Part shown: in pieces, positions 7,908 through 15,909 of the stretch
Layout: each line of letters starts with the position of its first letter
Position numbering within the stretch: the first letter of the stretch is position 1
Assembly (NCBI GenBank): GCA_050288085.1
Contig: JBNKDD010000034.1
Location: 1-31,982, forward strand
Source of the DNA: JBNKDD01 sp050288085
GTDB lineage: Bacteria; Chloroflexota; Anaerolineae; Aggregatilineales; UBA3940
DNA: 31,982 nt
Direction: 5' to 3'
Translations under genes and position numbers: made by a program
The notes under the pieces: model-generated
Told to the model about the DNA's origin: nothing
What the model saw: only the letters and a program-made list of their open reading frames with translations
Database searches by the model: none

Positions 7908-8903
7908 ATGCTCGACAAATCCACCCAGATTGCATCTTTTGATCCCTATTCCATGCTTCGTCTCGTCAGTCGTACTTTTGCACTGGGTATTGAACAACTG
8001 CCAGGTTTGCTGCGCGAATCAATTGCCATCGCTTACCTGATGTTCCGCGTTTCAGATTTCCTTGAAGATAACGAACAGATGTCACCGGCCCGCAAAGTGG
8101 AACTTCTCAATTTGTGGATCGATGTGCTGTGTGAAGAAGCCGATCCACAGGCCTTAGTCCAAAATCTGGTCGATACTGATCCCAATGACCCGGAAGCCTC
8201 CTGTGCCCGCTATGCTGCCGATATCCTGGACATGCTCCGTAAATTACCGGAAGAGCTTCAGATGCATATCATCGATGAAGTTCGGAAAACTTCGGCGGGG
8301 ATGGCTCGCTGGCAGGCACGCGGCCCGGAAATTTTCGACGAGAGCGACATGGACGATTACATGTTTGAAGTTGCCGGGCGGATCGGTCACATGCTAACCC
8401 ATATTTTTGCGTGGCATGCCAAGCCTATCGCCGATCTCAAGGAGCAACTGATGCCCCTGGGCCGCGAGTTCGGGCTGGCACTGCAAACCGTCAATGTGAT
8501 TCGGGGCCTGCGCAAGGACTTCGAGCGGGGGTGGATTTTTGTCCCGCAGAGCTTCTGCGCCCAGGTTGGCCTCAAGCCGCCGGATTTGTTCAAACCGGAA
8601 AATCTCGAACCGGCGATGGAAGTCGTCGATATGCTCACCGCAAAGGCGGAGCGCCATCTTTACAACGGCCTGACCTATGTTAAGATGATTCCCAGCCAAT
8701 ACCACCATATCAGGCTGTTTTGCCTGTGGCCGCTGTTCTTCGCAGTCAGAACGCTGGCGATCAGCCGGGGCAACAGCCAGGTACTTAAGACCGAGGCCAA
8801 AATCTCGCGGGCGGAAGTGTACAAGATTGTGCATGAAACCCAGGTAAAGGGATCATCAAACGGTTGGCTGGACGAGTATTATCAGCGTCTCAGTGCTGTT
8901 TAG
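7908..8903 (+). CDS. Squalene/phytoene synthase family protein
   Basis: Trans-isoprenyl diphosphate synthase (head-to-head) fold of 331 residues. The first Asp-rich motif reads FRVSDFLEDNE (Asp50, Asp54). The second region reads ALQTVNVIRGLRKDFERGWIFVPQ, which aligns with the QKTNIIRDxxED...R.FxP stretch of squalene synthases, including the following FVPQ. The first Asp of the second DxxxD motif is Gly200, while Asp204 is kept. The family condenses two farnesyl or geranylgeranyl diphosphates; products feed hopanoid, sterol or carotenoid pathways. No other isoprenoid gene is visible nearby, so the product cannot be named. The start is ATG 7908 with AGGAG at 7898-7902; a longer frame from 7851 lacks such a site. 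Confidence 0.85.
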   Translation: MLDKSTQIASFDPYSMLRLVSRTFALGIEQLPGLLRESIAIAYLMFRVSDFLEDNEQMSPARKVELLNLWIDVLCEEADPQALVQNLVDTDPNDPEASCARYAADILDMLRKLPEELQMHIIDEVRKTSAGMARWQARGPEIFDESDMDDYMFEVAGRIGHMLTHIFAWHAKPIADLKEQLMPLGREFGLALQTVNVIRGLRKDFERGWIFVPQSFCAQVGLKPPDLFKPENLEPAMEVVDMLTAKAERHLYNGLTYVKMIPSQYHHIRLFCLWPLFFAVRTLAISRGNSQVLKTEAKISRAEVYKIVHETQVKGSSNGWLDEYYQRLSAV

Positions 8904-8904
8904 C

Positions 8905-8923
8905 CGGGGTGAGCCTCACCCCG
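8905..8923 (+). repeat. Intergenic hairpin
   Basis: Perfect 8-bp G/C-rich stem (8905-8912 with 8916-8923) with a 3-nt loop, directly after the stop of the synthase-like gene and just before the AGGGG ribosome-binding site of the small downstream gene. There is a short T-run (8932-8937) 8 nt later. It may limit read-through or modulate translation of the downstream gene. Confidence 0.45.
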
Positions 8924-8938
8924 ACAGGGGATTTTTAT

Positions 8939-9202
8939 ATGCCTAAACAAGATGATCTGCTTAACCGTGCCAGTGCGGTCAAAGCCCGTCACGAGGCGGG
9001 CTTGTTGAATCATCCCGGTGTGGTGGGTGTCGGGGTAGGTTATCGCCAGCGGCAGGGGGAATTCACCGACGAAGTGGCGATTGTGGTGATGGTGAATCAG
9101 AAATTCACACCAGAAGATCTCGATCCAGAAGATGTGCTTCCCGCTGAAATTGAAGGTATCCCCGTTGATGTACAACAAACCGGCAGTTTGACGACCGATT
9201 AG
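8939..9202 (+). CDS. Small protein resembling protease N-terminal domain
   Basis: An 87-residue protein starting at ATG 8939 (AGGGG at 8926-8930). It has a helical N-terminus (NRASAVKARHEAGLL) and a beta-rich core: HPGVVGVGVGYRQRQG, then DEVAIVVMVNQKF, then LPAEIEGIPVDVQQTG. This pattern, 'n.VvGVGvG...e.aivv.V..K......lp..iegvpvdV...G', recalls the N-terminal domain preceding trypsin-like domains in some bacterial secreted proteases. Here it stands alone, with no signal peptide and no catalytic domain. It is 35 nt downstream of the synthase-like gene and probably in the same transcript. Function unknown; the domain assignment is from memory. Confidence 0.65.
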   Translation: MPKQDDLLNRASAVKARHEAGLLNHPGVVGVGVGYRQRQGEFTDEVAIVVMVNQKFTPEDLDPEDVLPAEIEGIPVDVQQTGSLTTD

Positions 9203-9264
9203 CCGGTTGGTATGGAAGCAAAACCTCTATCATTTGCCCCTGCCCAAAGCGGGGGCAGACATCT

Positions 9265-9449
9265 TAGACGCACGCTAGTACGAAAAAGTAGGGGGGAACT
9301 TAGCATAGTTCACCCCCCGATGAACCTAAAGGCTCATCTGCCCCCCTTGCAAGGGGGGCGAATCCGAGTGTGCCGACCGCAGGTCGGGCGAGGATGGGGG
9401 GTAAAGTTCCGTTAAGAATCCCCCACTTTTTCGTGCAACCTAGACGCAC
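9265..9449. mobile_element. MITE-like element with 9-bp target duplication
   Basis: A 167-bp element (9274-9440) flanked by an exact 9-bp direct repeat TAGACGCAC (9265-9273 and 9441-9449). The ends are inverted repeats: both contain ACGAAAAAGT followed by a run of G (left 9280-9289; right complementary at 9425-9434), and weaker complementarity extends to about 45 bp (9274-9318 against 9396-9440). The centre holds further palindromes, including a perfect 18-bp one at 9341-9358 and a short stem around 9373-9387. No transposase is encoded, so it fits a non-autonomous transposable element. The 9-bp duplication is compatible with several DDE transposase families. It lies between the small gene at 9202 and the promoter of the adenylate cyclase gene. 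Confidence 0.75.
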
Positions 9450-9456
9450 CCGTCTC

Positions 9457-9484
9457 TTGCAATTCGCATCGAATTCAATATAAA
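9457..9484 (+). promoter_or_regulatory. Promoter for GAF-adenylate cyclase gene
   Basis: TTGCAA (9457-9462), a 16-nt spacer and TATAAA (9479-9484). The -35 box begins only 8 nt beyond the duplicated target site of the MITE, so insertion of that element replaced whatever sequence previously lay upstream. Confidence 0.5.
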
Positions 9485-9554
9485 TAAAGCTGTCAACTAT
9501 ACACATGCTCACTCTCGATTCTGAAAGTTGTGCTGCATAAAAGGTACACATCAC

Positions 9555-11186
9555 ATGAGCGATGAAAATACGCTGGCCCTGCTTGAACAAACCCAGAAAA
9601 AGCTGCACCTGATTCTGACCATTGATGAGTTCCGCGATAGCTCTCCTAACCCTGCTGCGATGATGTCCGCTATCGTTAACCTGCTGTCTGACGAGTTCAA
9701 AGCTGATTTATGCCTGATGGTGTTGATCGACCGGGTAACCGGCGAACTTGAACTCAAGGCCGTCAATGAGCATGATAAGCTCCTCCAGAAATTGGGAATA
9801 GAAAAAGTACGCCAACTGGCTGCCCGTGCCAGCGAATCGGATACGATCCAGGTCTGGAAGGGGGATAAGGTTTTCTCAGAACTGGACATCGAAAATCCGC
9901 CAAAGGATATGGAGATCGCTGCCGTCCCGATTATTCTGGGGCCGCAGGAACGGCTGGGGGCCTTGTTGATCTTCCGGGCTGGGAAGCCTTTCAAGCGGGC
10001 GGAGACTGACATTATCAATGCCGCCGAGAGCCAGATCGATTCGGCCATTATCCAGGGCTATGCTTATTACGATTTGCAGCAGCGTAACAAAGAACTGGAA
10101 ACTATTTACCGGGTGGATCGCATCCGCGATCAGAGTCTCCTGTTCGATGAGATGTTGAATGCTGTGCTGCACGAACTCCGTGACGCGATCCAGGCTGAGA
10201 TGGGCTTCATCATGCTGTACGAACGGCCCGGCAATAAACTTGAGCTGCGGGCCGTCACCCACGACGATCTTTTTGGGGTTGGCCCTTACCACGATGCCAT
10301 TGAAAAAATGGCTTACCGGGCGTTGGAAGAAGCCGGGTTGGTCTACGACAACGAAATTGGCGATAAAACCCGAGCGGTGATGTGCATTCCTCTGATCCTT
10401 CGTGAGGAGATTCTGGGCGTTTTTGGGGTGGTTAATCCTTATGGGCCGGGCGGCTTTGACGAGGAAGACCGCCGGTTACTCAATGCGATTGCCAGCCAGA
10501 TGGATACCGCTATTTTTGAGAGCCTCGAACAGCGCCGGTTGAAGCAGGTGTTAGGTCGCTCGGTTGACCCGCGTGTGATGCAGCGCTTGCTGGCTAATCC
10601 CGATGTTGGTTTTCTGCAAGGTGAGCGCTCTTTCCTGACGGTGCTCTATGCCGATCTACGCGGCTCGACCAGCCTGGCCGAACGTACCGAGCCGGAAATG
10701 CTGGTTGAGTTTATCAACGACTACCTGGGCAAAATGTCTGAGGTGGTGCTCAAACACGAGGGGACGCTTGATAAGTTCGTCGGCGACGAGGTGATGGCTT
10801 TATTCGGAGCACCGTTTAAATTGGAGGATCATGCGCTGCGGGCTGTGCGTGTTGGCCTGGAGATGCAGATTGCCCATAAATCTATCCTGTCTACCTGGAA
10901 AGAAAAGGGCGTTAAGGAGGCTCCTATCGGGGTCGGAATAGCCAGCGGCGAACTGATCGTCGGGGAGATGGGCAGCGCCCAACGCACCGATTACACGGTC
11001 ATCGGCCCGGCGGCTAATCTCGGTTCGCGTATCTGCTCGGTGGCACAAGGCGGGCAGGTGTTGATCAGCCAGGCGACCTATAATCTGGTCAAGGATCAGG
11101 TGGTGGCCGAGCCGATCTCCGGCCTGGAAATGAAAGGTGTCAGCGGCCTGATTACCGTTTACGATGTGAAACGCACGTTGGACTGA
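9555..11186 (+). CDS. GAF-GAF class III adenylate cyclase
   Basis: A 543-residue soluble cyclase. Two GAF-like sensory domains (about 10-170 and 190-325) precede a class III catalytic domain (about 355-540). Catalytic residues are complete: metal Asp367 (YADLRGST) and Asp411 (VGDEVMALFG), adenine-selecting Lys407 and Thr481 (YTVIG), and transition-state Asn488 and Arg492 (ANLGSR). The Lys/Thr pair is that of class IIIb enzymes such as cyanobacterial CyaC and mammalian soluble cyclase, a group reported to respond to bicarbonate/CO2. It should act as a homodimer making cAMP from ATP. The start is ATG 9555 with AAAGGT (9540-9545). Neighbours include a cNMP-binding kinase pair and metallophosphoesterases. 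Confidence 0.92.
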   Translation: MSDENTLALLEQTQKKLHLILTIDEFRDSSPNPAAMMSAIVNLLSDEFKADLCLMVLIDRVTGELELKAVNEHDKLLQKLGIEKVRQLAARASESDTIQVWKGDKVFSELDIENPPKDMEIAAVPIILGPQERLGALLIFRAGKPFKRAETDIINAAESQIDSAIIQGYAYYDLQQRNKELETIYRVDRIRDQSLLFDEMLNAVLHELRDAIQAEMGFIMLYERPGNKLELRAVTHDDLFGVGPYHDAIEKMAYRALEEAGLVYDNEIGDKTRAVMCIPLILREEILGVFGVVNPYGPGGFDEEDRRLLNAIASQMDTAIFESLEQRRLKQVLGRSVDPRVMQRLLANPDVGFLQGERSFLTVLYADLRGSTSLAERTEPEMLVEFINDYLGKMSEVVLKHEGTLDKFVGDEVMALFGAPFKLEDHALRAVRVGLEMQIAHKSILSTWKEKGVKEAPIGVGIASGELIVGEMGSAQRTDYTVIGPAANLGSRICSVAQGGQVLISQATYNLVKDQVVAEPISGLEMKGVSGLITVYDVKRTLD

Positions 11187-11360
11187 TCGACAGGCGGGAT
11201 AGACCTATGTGGAACATCAGTTGGCACGCTTTTGTAATATCATGAAGTCGCGCGTAATTTAACAGTGTTGTATACTTTATTCACGCATGAGGGCACCCTC
11301 TCAGGTATCATCTTTTGTTTATTTTGAACTTTAACCCTTTTGCGTCAAAGGTGATCTATA

Positions 11361-12101
11361 ATGCGCTATCTGGTCATCTCTGACATCCATGCGAACCTCA
11401 CCGCGTTTGAAGCTGTTTTGGAAGATGCTGGGACGCTGGGTGAAGATTATGATTTTGTATGGTGTCTGGGAGATGTTGTCGGGTATGGCCCCGATCCAAA
11501 CGAGTGTGTAGGGCTGCTACGCACACTTCCTCATCTGTGTCTGGCAGGCAACCATGACTGGGCGGCACTTGGCCGCCTGGATATTCGTACCTTCAACCGC
11601 GATGCTCGAAAAGCGGTTGAATGGACACGAGAAACCCTGACGGATGATAACCTGGCTTACCTGGAAGCCCTGCCAACCACATTTGTGCTGGGTGATTTCA
11701 CCCTGGCACATGGCTCCCCCCGTGAACCGGTGTGGGAATATATCCTTGATCCCTTGATTGCGGCTTTGAACTTCCCGCATTACCAGACAACCTATTGCCT
11801 GGTTGGGCATACCCACACGCCGATCACGTTTAAGCTGCACAATAACAAGGGCGAGTGCGAACCCATCGCGCCGATATACAGCCAGAAGTTACAACTGGAC
11901 GGCAACCGCCAGATCATCAACCCCGGCAGCATCGGCCAACCCCGCGACTCAGATCCGCGTGCGGCCTATGCCCTGCTTGACCTGGAGCTGATGACCTGGG
12001 AATTCCGGCGTATTTCTTACGATATCAAAGCCGTACAGGAACGGCTGCGGTCATTCGATATGCCCGACCGGTTGGTCACCCGCCTGGAACATGGGTGGTA
12101 G
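11361..12101 (+). CDS. YfcE/MJ0936-like metallophosphoesterase
   Basis: A 246-residue calcineurin-like phosphoesterase of the short, YfcE-like type. The motifs are complete: SDIHAN (Asp8, His10), LGDVVGYGPDPNE (Asp38), AGNHD (Asn64, His65), AHGSP, VGHTHTP and the C-terminal NPGSIGQPRD typical of the group. The start is ATG 11361 with AAAGGTG upstream (11347-11353). Members hydrolyse phosphodiesters in vitro and physiological substrates are mostly unknown. It follows the adenylate cyclase gene in the same direction with a gap of 174 nt that contains a TATACT (11271-11276) but no good -35, so it may or may not be co-transcribed. It converges with the SUMF1-fold lipoprotein gene. Confidence 0.85.
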   Translation: MRYLVISDIHANLTAFEAVLEDAGTLGEDYDFVWCLGDVVGYGPDPNECVGLLRTLPHLCLAGNHDWAALGRLDIRTFNRDARKAVEWTRETLTDDNLAYLEALPTTFVLGDFTLAHGSPREPVWEYILDPLIAALNFPHYQTTYCLVGHTHTPITFKLHNNKGECEPIAPIYSQKLQLDGNRQIINPGSIGQPRDSDPRAAYALLDLELMTWEFRRISYDIKAVQERLRSFDMPDRLVTRLEHGW

Positions 12102-12123
12102 ACTGCTGACTTTTACCAGTACG

Positions 12124-13131
12124 CTAGTTTGCTGGCACATCCATCGCACAGCGTGCACCACCGTCAAAATGAACCGAATCTGCCGGAATATAGGCATTGT
12201 TCCGGTTGGATGACCGGTTGCGGAAAGCCTGGTTAAAGAACGATCCTCCCCGTGTAACCCGGTAAGCGCCTTCTTCCGGCCCACTTGGATTTTCATAGGG
12301 CGAATATTCATAATATCCTGGGTCGTAAATATCCTGCACCCACTCGTAAACATTCCCGGCTAAATCCAACACCCCATAAGGGCTGGCTCCTTCAGGATAA
12401 CTCCCTACCGGCGTGGTGTTATAAACCGGTCGTTGATTAAATTCCCCTGGCGGCCAGGTGAAGTTAAGTAGATCGGGCGTAGGGTCATCATTACCCCAGG
12501 GGAACATTCGCGCGTCGGTGCCGCGTGATGCTTTTTCCCATTCCGCTTCTGTTGCCAATCGCGCCCCGCGCCAATCGCAGTAATCGCGAGCATCGTACCA
12601 GCTAATGAAAATTACCGGGTAGTCATCGTATTCGGGATTACCATAATAGGATGGGCGTGATATATACATAGTCGGCGATTCCGTGCAGCAGTCGGTGCGG
12701 TGGGGCGGTTTGCAGGCTCCATCTTCTACACAATCCTGATATTCCCGATTGGTGACTTCCAGCAGGTCAATGTAAAAAGCATCCACATAAACCGGGTGCG
12801 CGGGCTGCTCATCAGGGACACCGTTCGGAAAATCATATTCCGTTAACGGCTGATCCCAGCCCATCGTAAATTCACCCTCCGGGATCAATAACATAACCGT
12901 TCCGTGTTGATCGGTGATTTGCTCTGGAAGCGGCTCCGGTGTCGGGCTGGCTGTCGGAGTCGAGGTAGGTGGAATCTCGGTGGGTGTGAGTGTTGGGGCC
13001 GGTGATGAAGTTGGGGAGGCAGCGACCTCTTCCTGTGTTGGTTGGGAAGAAACCTCCACCGCTGTGCTGGAACAAGCACTCAGTGAACTCAATAATAACC
13101 ACACACCCAATACAATCAATGTTCGCTTCAT
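12124..13131 (-). CDS. SUMF1/FGE-fold lipoprotein
   Basis: A 335-residue lipoprotein with a signal peptide and lipobox LSAC (Cys20), followed by a Ser/Thr/Pro linker (about 21-70) and a formylglycine-generating-enzyme-like domain (about 75-332). Family hallmarks are EGEFTMGWD, HPVYVDAFYIDLLEVTNREY, RLATEAEWEKASRG, FPWGN, PVGSYPEGASPYGVLDLAGNVYEWVQD, RGGSF and a final GARCAMD. The stretch where human FGE has its catalytic Cys pair (after GGS) reads FFNQAFRN, so both cysteines are replaced by Asn. The protein is therefore unlikely to be an authentic sulfatase activator; many bacterial paralogues are non-oxidase members of the fold. AAAGG lies upstream of ATG 13131. Its partner is unknown. Confidence 0.85.
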   Translation of the reverse strand: MKRTLIVLGVWLLLSSLSACSSTAVEVSSQPTQEEVAASPTSSPAPTLTPTEIPPTSTPTASPTPEPLPEQITDQHGTVMLLIPEGEFTMGWDQPLTEYDFPNGVPDEQPAHPVYVDAFYIDLLEVTNREYQDCVEDGACKPPHRTDCCTESPTMYISRPSYYGNPEYDDYPVIFISWYDARDYCDWRGARLATEAEWEKASRGTDARMFPWGNDDPTPDLLNFTWPPGEFNQRPVYNTTPVGSYPEGASPYGVLDLAGNVYEWVQDIYDPGYYEYSPYENPSGPEEGAYRVTRGGSFFNQAFRNRSSNRNNAYIPADSVHFDGGARCAMDVPAN

Positions 13132-13331
13132 AGATATCCTTTAACGAAAAGATTTAGCAACCATATCAAACCCCGCGTATTGTAACGCAGGTTTATGCTA
13201 ACCTGTGAACGAATCTTCGTGGATCACCGCAAGAGGTTGTACTGCTTATACCGTGTAGATTGTCACTATTCATGATTCATGAGCCTTAATCCCTCGCGCA
13301 TATCTGAAAGCATGGTAGAATGGCGCGCTTG

Positions 13332-13345
13332 TGTGAAACTTCACA
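13332..13345. promoter_or_regulatory. CRP/FNR-like palindrome upstream of FNT channel
   Basis: Perfect inverted repeat TGTGAA-AC-TTCACA. The half-sites are those of CRP, but the spacing between TGTGA and TCACA is 4 nt rather than 6. A TATAAC box lies downstream at 13371-13376 (a second copy at 13380-13385), so the palindrome would sit about -42 to -45 from a start near 13380-13383, a class II activator position. Confidence 0.35.
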
Positions 13346-13426
13346 ATCACCCTGTTTTTAATCAAATCAATATAACCAATATAACGACAGAAACTTTCAG
13401 GTACTGAGTTAACAAGGGAGACTACA

Positions 13427-14359
13427 ATGCTGAGAGAAACTAAATCTGTGCCTCGGATTGATGCACTTTTACCGGCAGAAATGGCCGTCCGGGCGGAGAG
13501 TGTTGGTGTCAGGAAAGCCGGGATGGGCTTTTACACCAAGTTTGCGCTTTCTATTTTAGCCGGAACATTCATCGGCCTGGGTGGAATTTTCTATACGATT
13601 GTTACCGCTCCTACACTCAAGGATGGGGTGGTTGTCGATGCGCTTCCGTTTGGTATGTCACGATTGGTGGGCGGTGTCGCGTTTTGCCTGGGGTTGATCC
13701 TGGTGATCGTCGGCGGGGCGGAACTGTTCACCGGGAACAACCTGATCGTGATGGCCTGGGCCAACCGTAAGGTGTCAACCGCCAGGCTGCTGCGCAACTG
13801 GCTGATCGTCTACCTGGGGAATTTCGTCGGATCGGTTATCCTGGCTGCCCTGGTTTGCCTGTCTAACCATTACCTGTTTGGGAATGGCGCGGTTGGGTTA
13901 AATGCTCTGAATATCGCCAATGGCAAAGTTCACCTGGGGATAGTCCCGGCCTTAGGATTGGGCATCTTGTGTAATACGCTGGTCTGCATGGCGGTCTGGT
14001 TAACCTTCTCTGCCCGGAGTACCGCGGATAAAATCGTGGCGATCATTTATCCCGTTTCTGCTTTTGTGGCGGCAGGCTTTGAACACAGTGTTGCCAATAT
14101 GTACTTCGTTCCGCTGGGGCTGCTGATCAAGCAGTTCGCTCCTGCTACCTTCTGGGAATCCATAGGAAAAACCAGCGCTGACTACGCCAATTTGACCTGG
14201 GGTAGTTTCCTGGTCAACAACCTGCTGCCTGTCACGATTGGTAATATCATCGGTGGCGCGGTGTTGGTTGGGGCCATCTATTGGTTTGTCTACCTGCGGC
14301 CTAAAAACAGTCCCGTCTCGCCGCAGATTATCAGAGATTACGATCATGATATGGACTGA
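13427..14359 (+). CDS. Formate/nitrite transporter family channel
   Basis: A 310-residue FNT-family membrane protein with six predicted membrane helices. Diagnostic motifs are GAELFTGNNL (helix 2 break), LGNFVGS (helix 3), GFEHSVANMY (helix 5 region, containing the central pore His of FocA-type channels) and GNIIGGAV at the end. FNT channels move formate, nitrite, hydrosulfide or lactate across the inner membrane as pentamers. No formate-lyase, nitrite-reductase or dehydrogenase gene is adjacent, so the substrate cannot be inferred from context. The extended N-terminus of about 35 residues precedes the first helix. AAGGGAG lies before ATG 13427, and a strong terminator follows directly. Confidence 0.92.
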   Translation: MLRETKSVPRIDALLPAEMAVRAESVGVRKAGMGFYTKFALSILAGTFIGLGGIFYTIVTAPTLKDGVVVDALPFGMSRLVGGVAFCLGLILVIVGGAELFTGNNLIVMAWANRKVSTARLLRNWLIVYLGNFVGSVILAALVCLSNHYLFGNGAVGLNALNIANGKVHLGIVPALGLGILCNTLVCMAVWLTFSARSTADKIVAIIYPVSAFVAAGFEHSVANMYFVPLGLLIKQFAPATFWESIGKTSADYANLTWGSFLVNNLLPVTIGNIIGGAVLVGAIYWFVYLRPKNSPVSPQIIRDYDHDMD

Positions 14360-14371
14360 TATCGACCCTAC

Positions 14372-14411
14372 AGGCCGCTTTCTTCGAAGGCGGCCTTTTT
14401 TCTTTTTCTTT
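14372..14411 (+). terminator. Rho-independent terminator after FNT gene
   Basis: A stem of 7 perfect pairs (14372-14378 with 14390-14396), extended inward by weaker pairs, followed by a T-rich tract from 14396 onward. It starts 13 nt after the FNT stop codon. Confidence 0.85.
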
Positions 14412-14642
14412 GGCTTGATGCCCGGCATAACATTGCTCTCTACTGCGGAATTTTTTGCCAATGCCCTAAAAAGTGGGTAACTTGTTTTGACTCAAGGCGT
14501 TGATATCATTGAAAGATCCGTCTCTATCTCATAAATCCCCGTGGGGGCAGCCCCTACAAACGGTTTTTACAGATAGATATTTATCTGAGATGTCCTGAAG
14601 TCAGCAAATGTGTTTGCACCAATTAAGCGGGAGGGGTATTTG

Positions 14643-15854
14643 ATGTCGGTTACTGAAAAGCCACAAGAGCAGGTCGATATTTTCGATAAAGCACACAACT
14701 TTACACGTGCCCGTGAAGTTCAGAAGATGGGGATGTATCCGTATTTTATCCCCTATGAGGGTTCAGAAGGGACGGCGGTCAGCTACCAGGGGCGTGAGAT
14801 CATCATGCTGGGGGCCAATAACTACCTGGGTATGACCACCCATCCCAAAGTGCAGGCACGTGCTATTGACGCCGTTAAGAAGTTTGGCACCGGCTGTACA
14901 GGGTCACGTTTTCAGAATGGGACGCTCACTCTCCATATTGAGCTTGAAGAGAAACTGGCCGATTATGTCGGCAAAGAAAGCGCTCTGGTTTTTGCAACCG
15001 GTTACCAGACAAACCTGGGAACTATCTCCGCCCTGGTGGGTAAGGGCGATGTGGTTGTCCTCGATAAGGAAGATCATGCCAGCATCGTTGATGGGTGGAA
15101 GATGTCCTATGGGGAGCTCAAACGGTTCAAGCACAATGATGTGGACGACCTGGATCGTGTATTAGACAAGATCGGGTCTGAGGCCGGGAAACTGGTGGTT
15201 GTTGACGGCGTATACAGCGTTGGCGGTGAAATTGCACCGCTGCCGGATATCGTCGAAGTATGCGAAAAGCATGGCGCTCGACTGATGGTCGATGATGCTC
15301 ACAGCCTGGGGGTTTTAGGCGAGGGGCATGGTACTGCCGCCCACTTTGGCCTGACCGACAAGGCCGACCTGATCATGGGTACATTCAGCAAATCATTTGC
15401 CTCGGTTGGGGGATTCATTGCCGGGGACGATGATATTATCCACTATATCCAGCATCACGGGCGGTCAATGATCTTCAGCGCGGCGCTGCCAGCCTGCAAT
15501 GTTGCCACCGTTCTGGGGGTATTAGAAGTACTGGAAGAAGAACCGGAGTACATTGAAAAGCTCTGGGTAAATTACAACTACATGAAGACGGGTCTGCTAG
15601 AGCTCGGTTTCAATATTGGTGGCACGGAAGCTCCCATCATCCCCTTGATTATTGGGGACGATATGCGGACGATCATGTTCTGGAAGGGGCTGTTCGACGA
15701 AGGGCTGTTCACGAACGTCTTTGTCCCGCCCGGCGTGCCGCCGAACATGTCGCTGTTGCGTACCAGCTACATGGCAACCCACACCAAAGAACAACTCGAC
15801 CGCGCCCTGACCATTCTGGATGAGGTCGGGCACAAGCTGGGCATTATCTCATAG
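14643..15854 (+). CDS. Alpha-oxoamine synthase, serine palmitoyltransferase-like
   Basis: PLP-dependent acyltransferase of the alpha-oxoamine synthase family, 403 residues. GANNYLG, the ring-stacking His145 (KEDHASIVDG), Asp218/His220 (VDDAHSLGVLG) and the PLP Lys250 (GTFSKSFASVGG) are all in place. The segment TGCTGSRFQNGTLTLH resembles serine palmitoyltransferases of Bacteroidetes more than 8-amino-7-oxononanoate synthase. It would condense an amino acid with an acyl thioester; serine plus palmitoyl-CoA or -ACP is the favoured guess, with glycine C-acetyltransferase or BioF as alternatives. The start is ATG 14643 after GGGAGG; an upstream ATG at 14610 is not supported. No other sphingolipid or biotin gene is visible; the convergent neighbour is a phosphopantetheinyl transferase. 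Confidence 0.88.
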   Translation: MSVTEKPQEQVDIFDKAHNFTRAREVQKMGMYPYFIPYEGSEGTAVSYQGREIIMLGANNYLGMTTHPKVQARAIDAVKKFGTGCTGSRFQNGTLTLHIELEEKLADYVGKESALVFATGYQTNLGTISALVGKGDVVVLDKEDHASIVDGWKMSYGELKRFKHNDVDDLDRVLDKIGSEAGKLVVVDGVYSVGGEIAPLPDIVEVCEKHGARLMVDDAHSLGVLGEGHGTAAHFGLTDKADLIMGTFSKSFASVGGFIAGDDDIIHYIQHHGRSMIFSAALPACNVATVLGVLEVLEEEPEYIEKLWVNYNYMKTGLLELGFNIGGTEAPIIPLIIGDDMRTIMFWKGLFDEGLFTNVFVPPGVPPNMSLLRTSYMATHTKEQLDRALTILDEVGHKLGIIS

Positions 15855-15880
15855 GGTAGCCCACACACAATGATGGTTCA

Positions 15881-15909
15881 GGGGACACGGTACCGACTGT
15901 GTCCCCTTT
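15881..15909. terminator. Bidirectional terminator between convergent genes
   Basis: Perfect 8-bp stem (15881-15888 with 15899-15906) with a 10-nt loop and a short TTT on the + side. It lies between the stop of the alpha-oxoamine synthase gene (15854) and the stop of the minus-strand phosphopantetheinyl transferase gene (15908). Confidence 0.55.

Noticed and set aside
9212..9608. Open frames on both strands (9212-9415 + and 9300-9608 -)
   Set aside because: They lie across the MITE and its G/C-rich palindromes, have low-complexity translations and lack start signals.
14570..14587. CAGATA/TATCTG inverted repeat before the alpha-oxoamine synthase gene
   Set aside because: Six-bp arms in AT-rich DNA, with no promoter element at a sensible distance.
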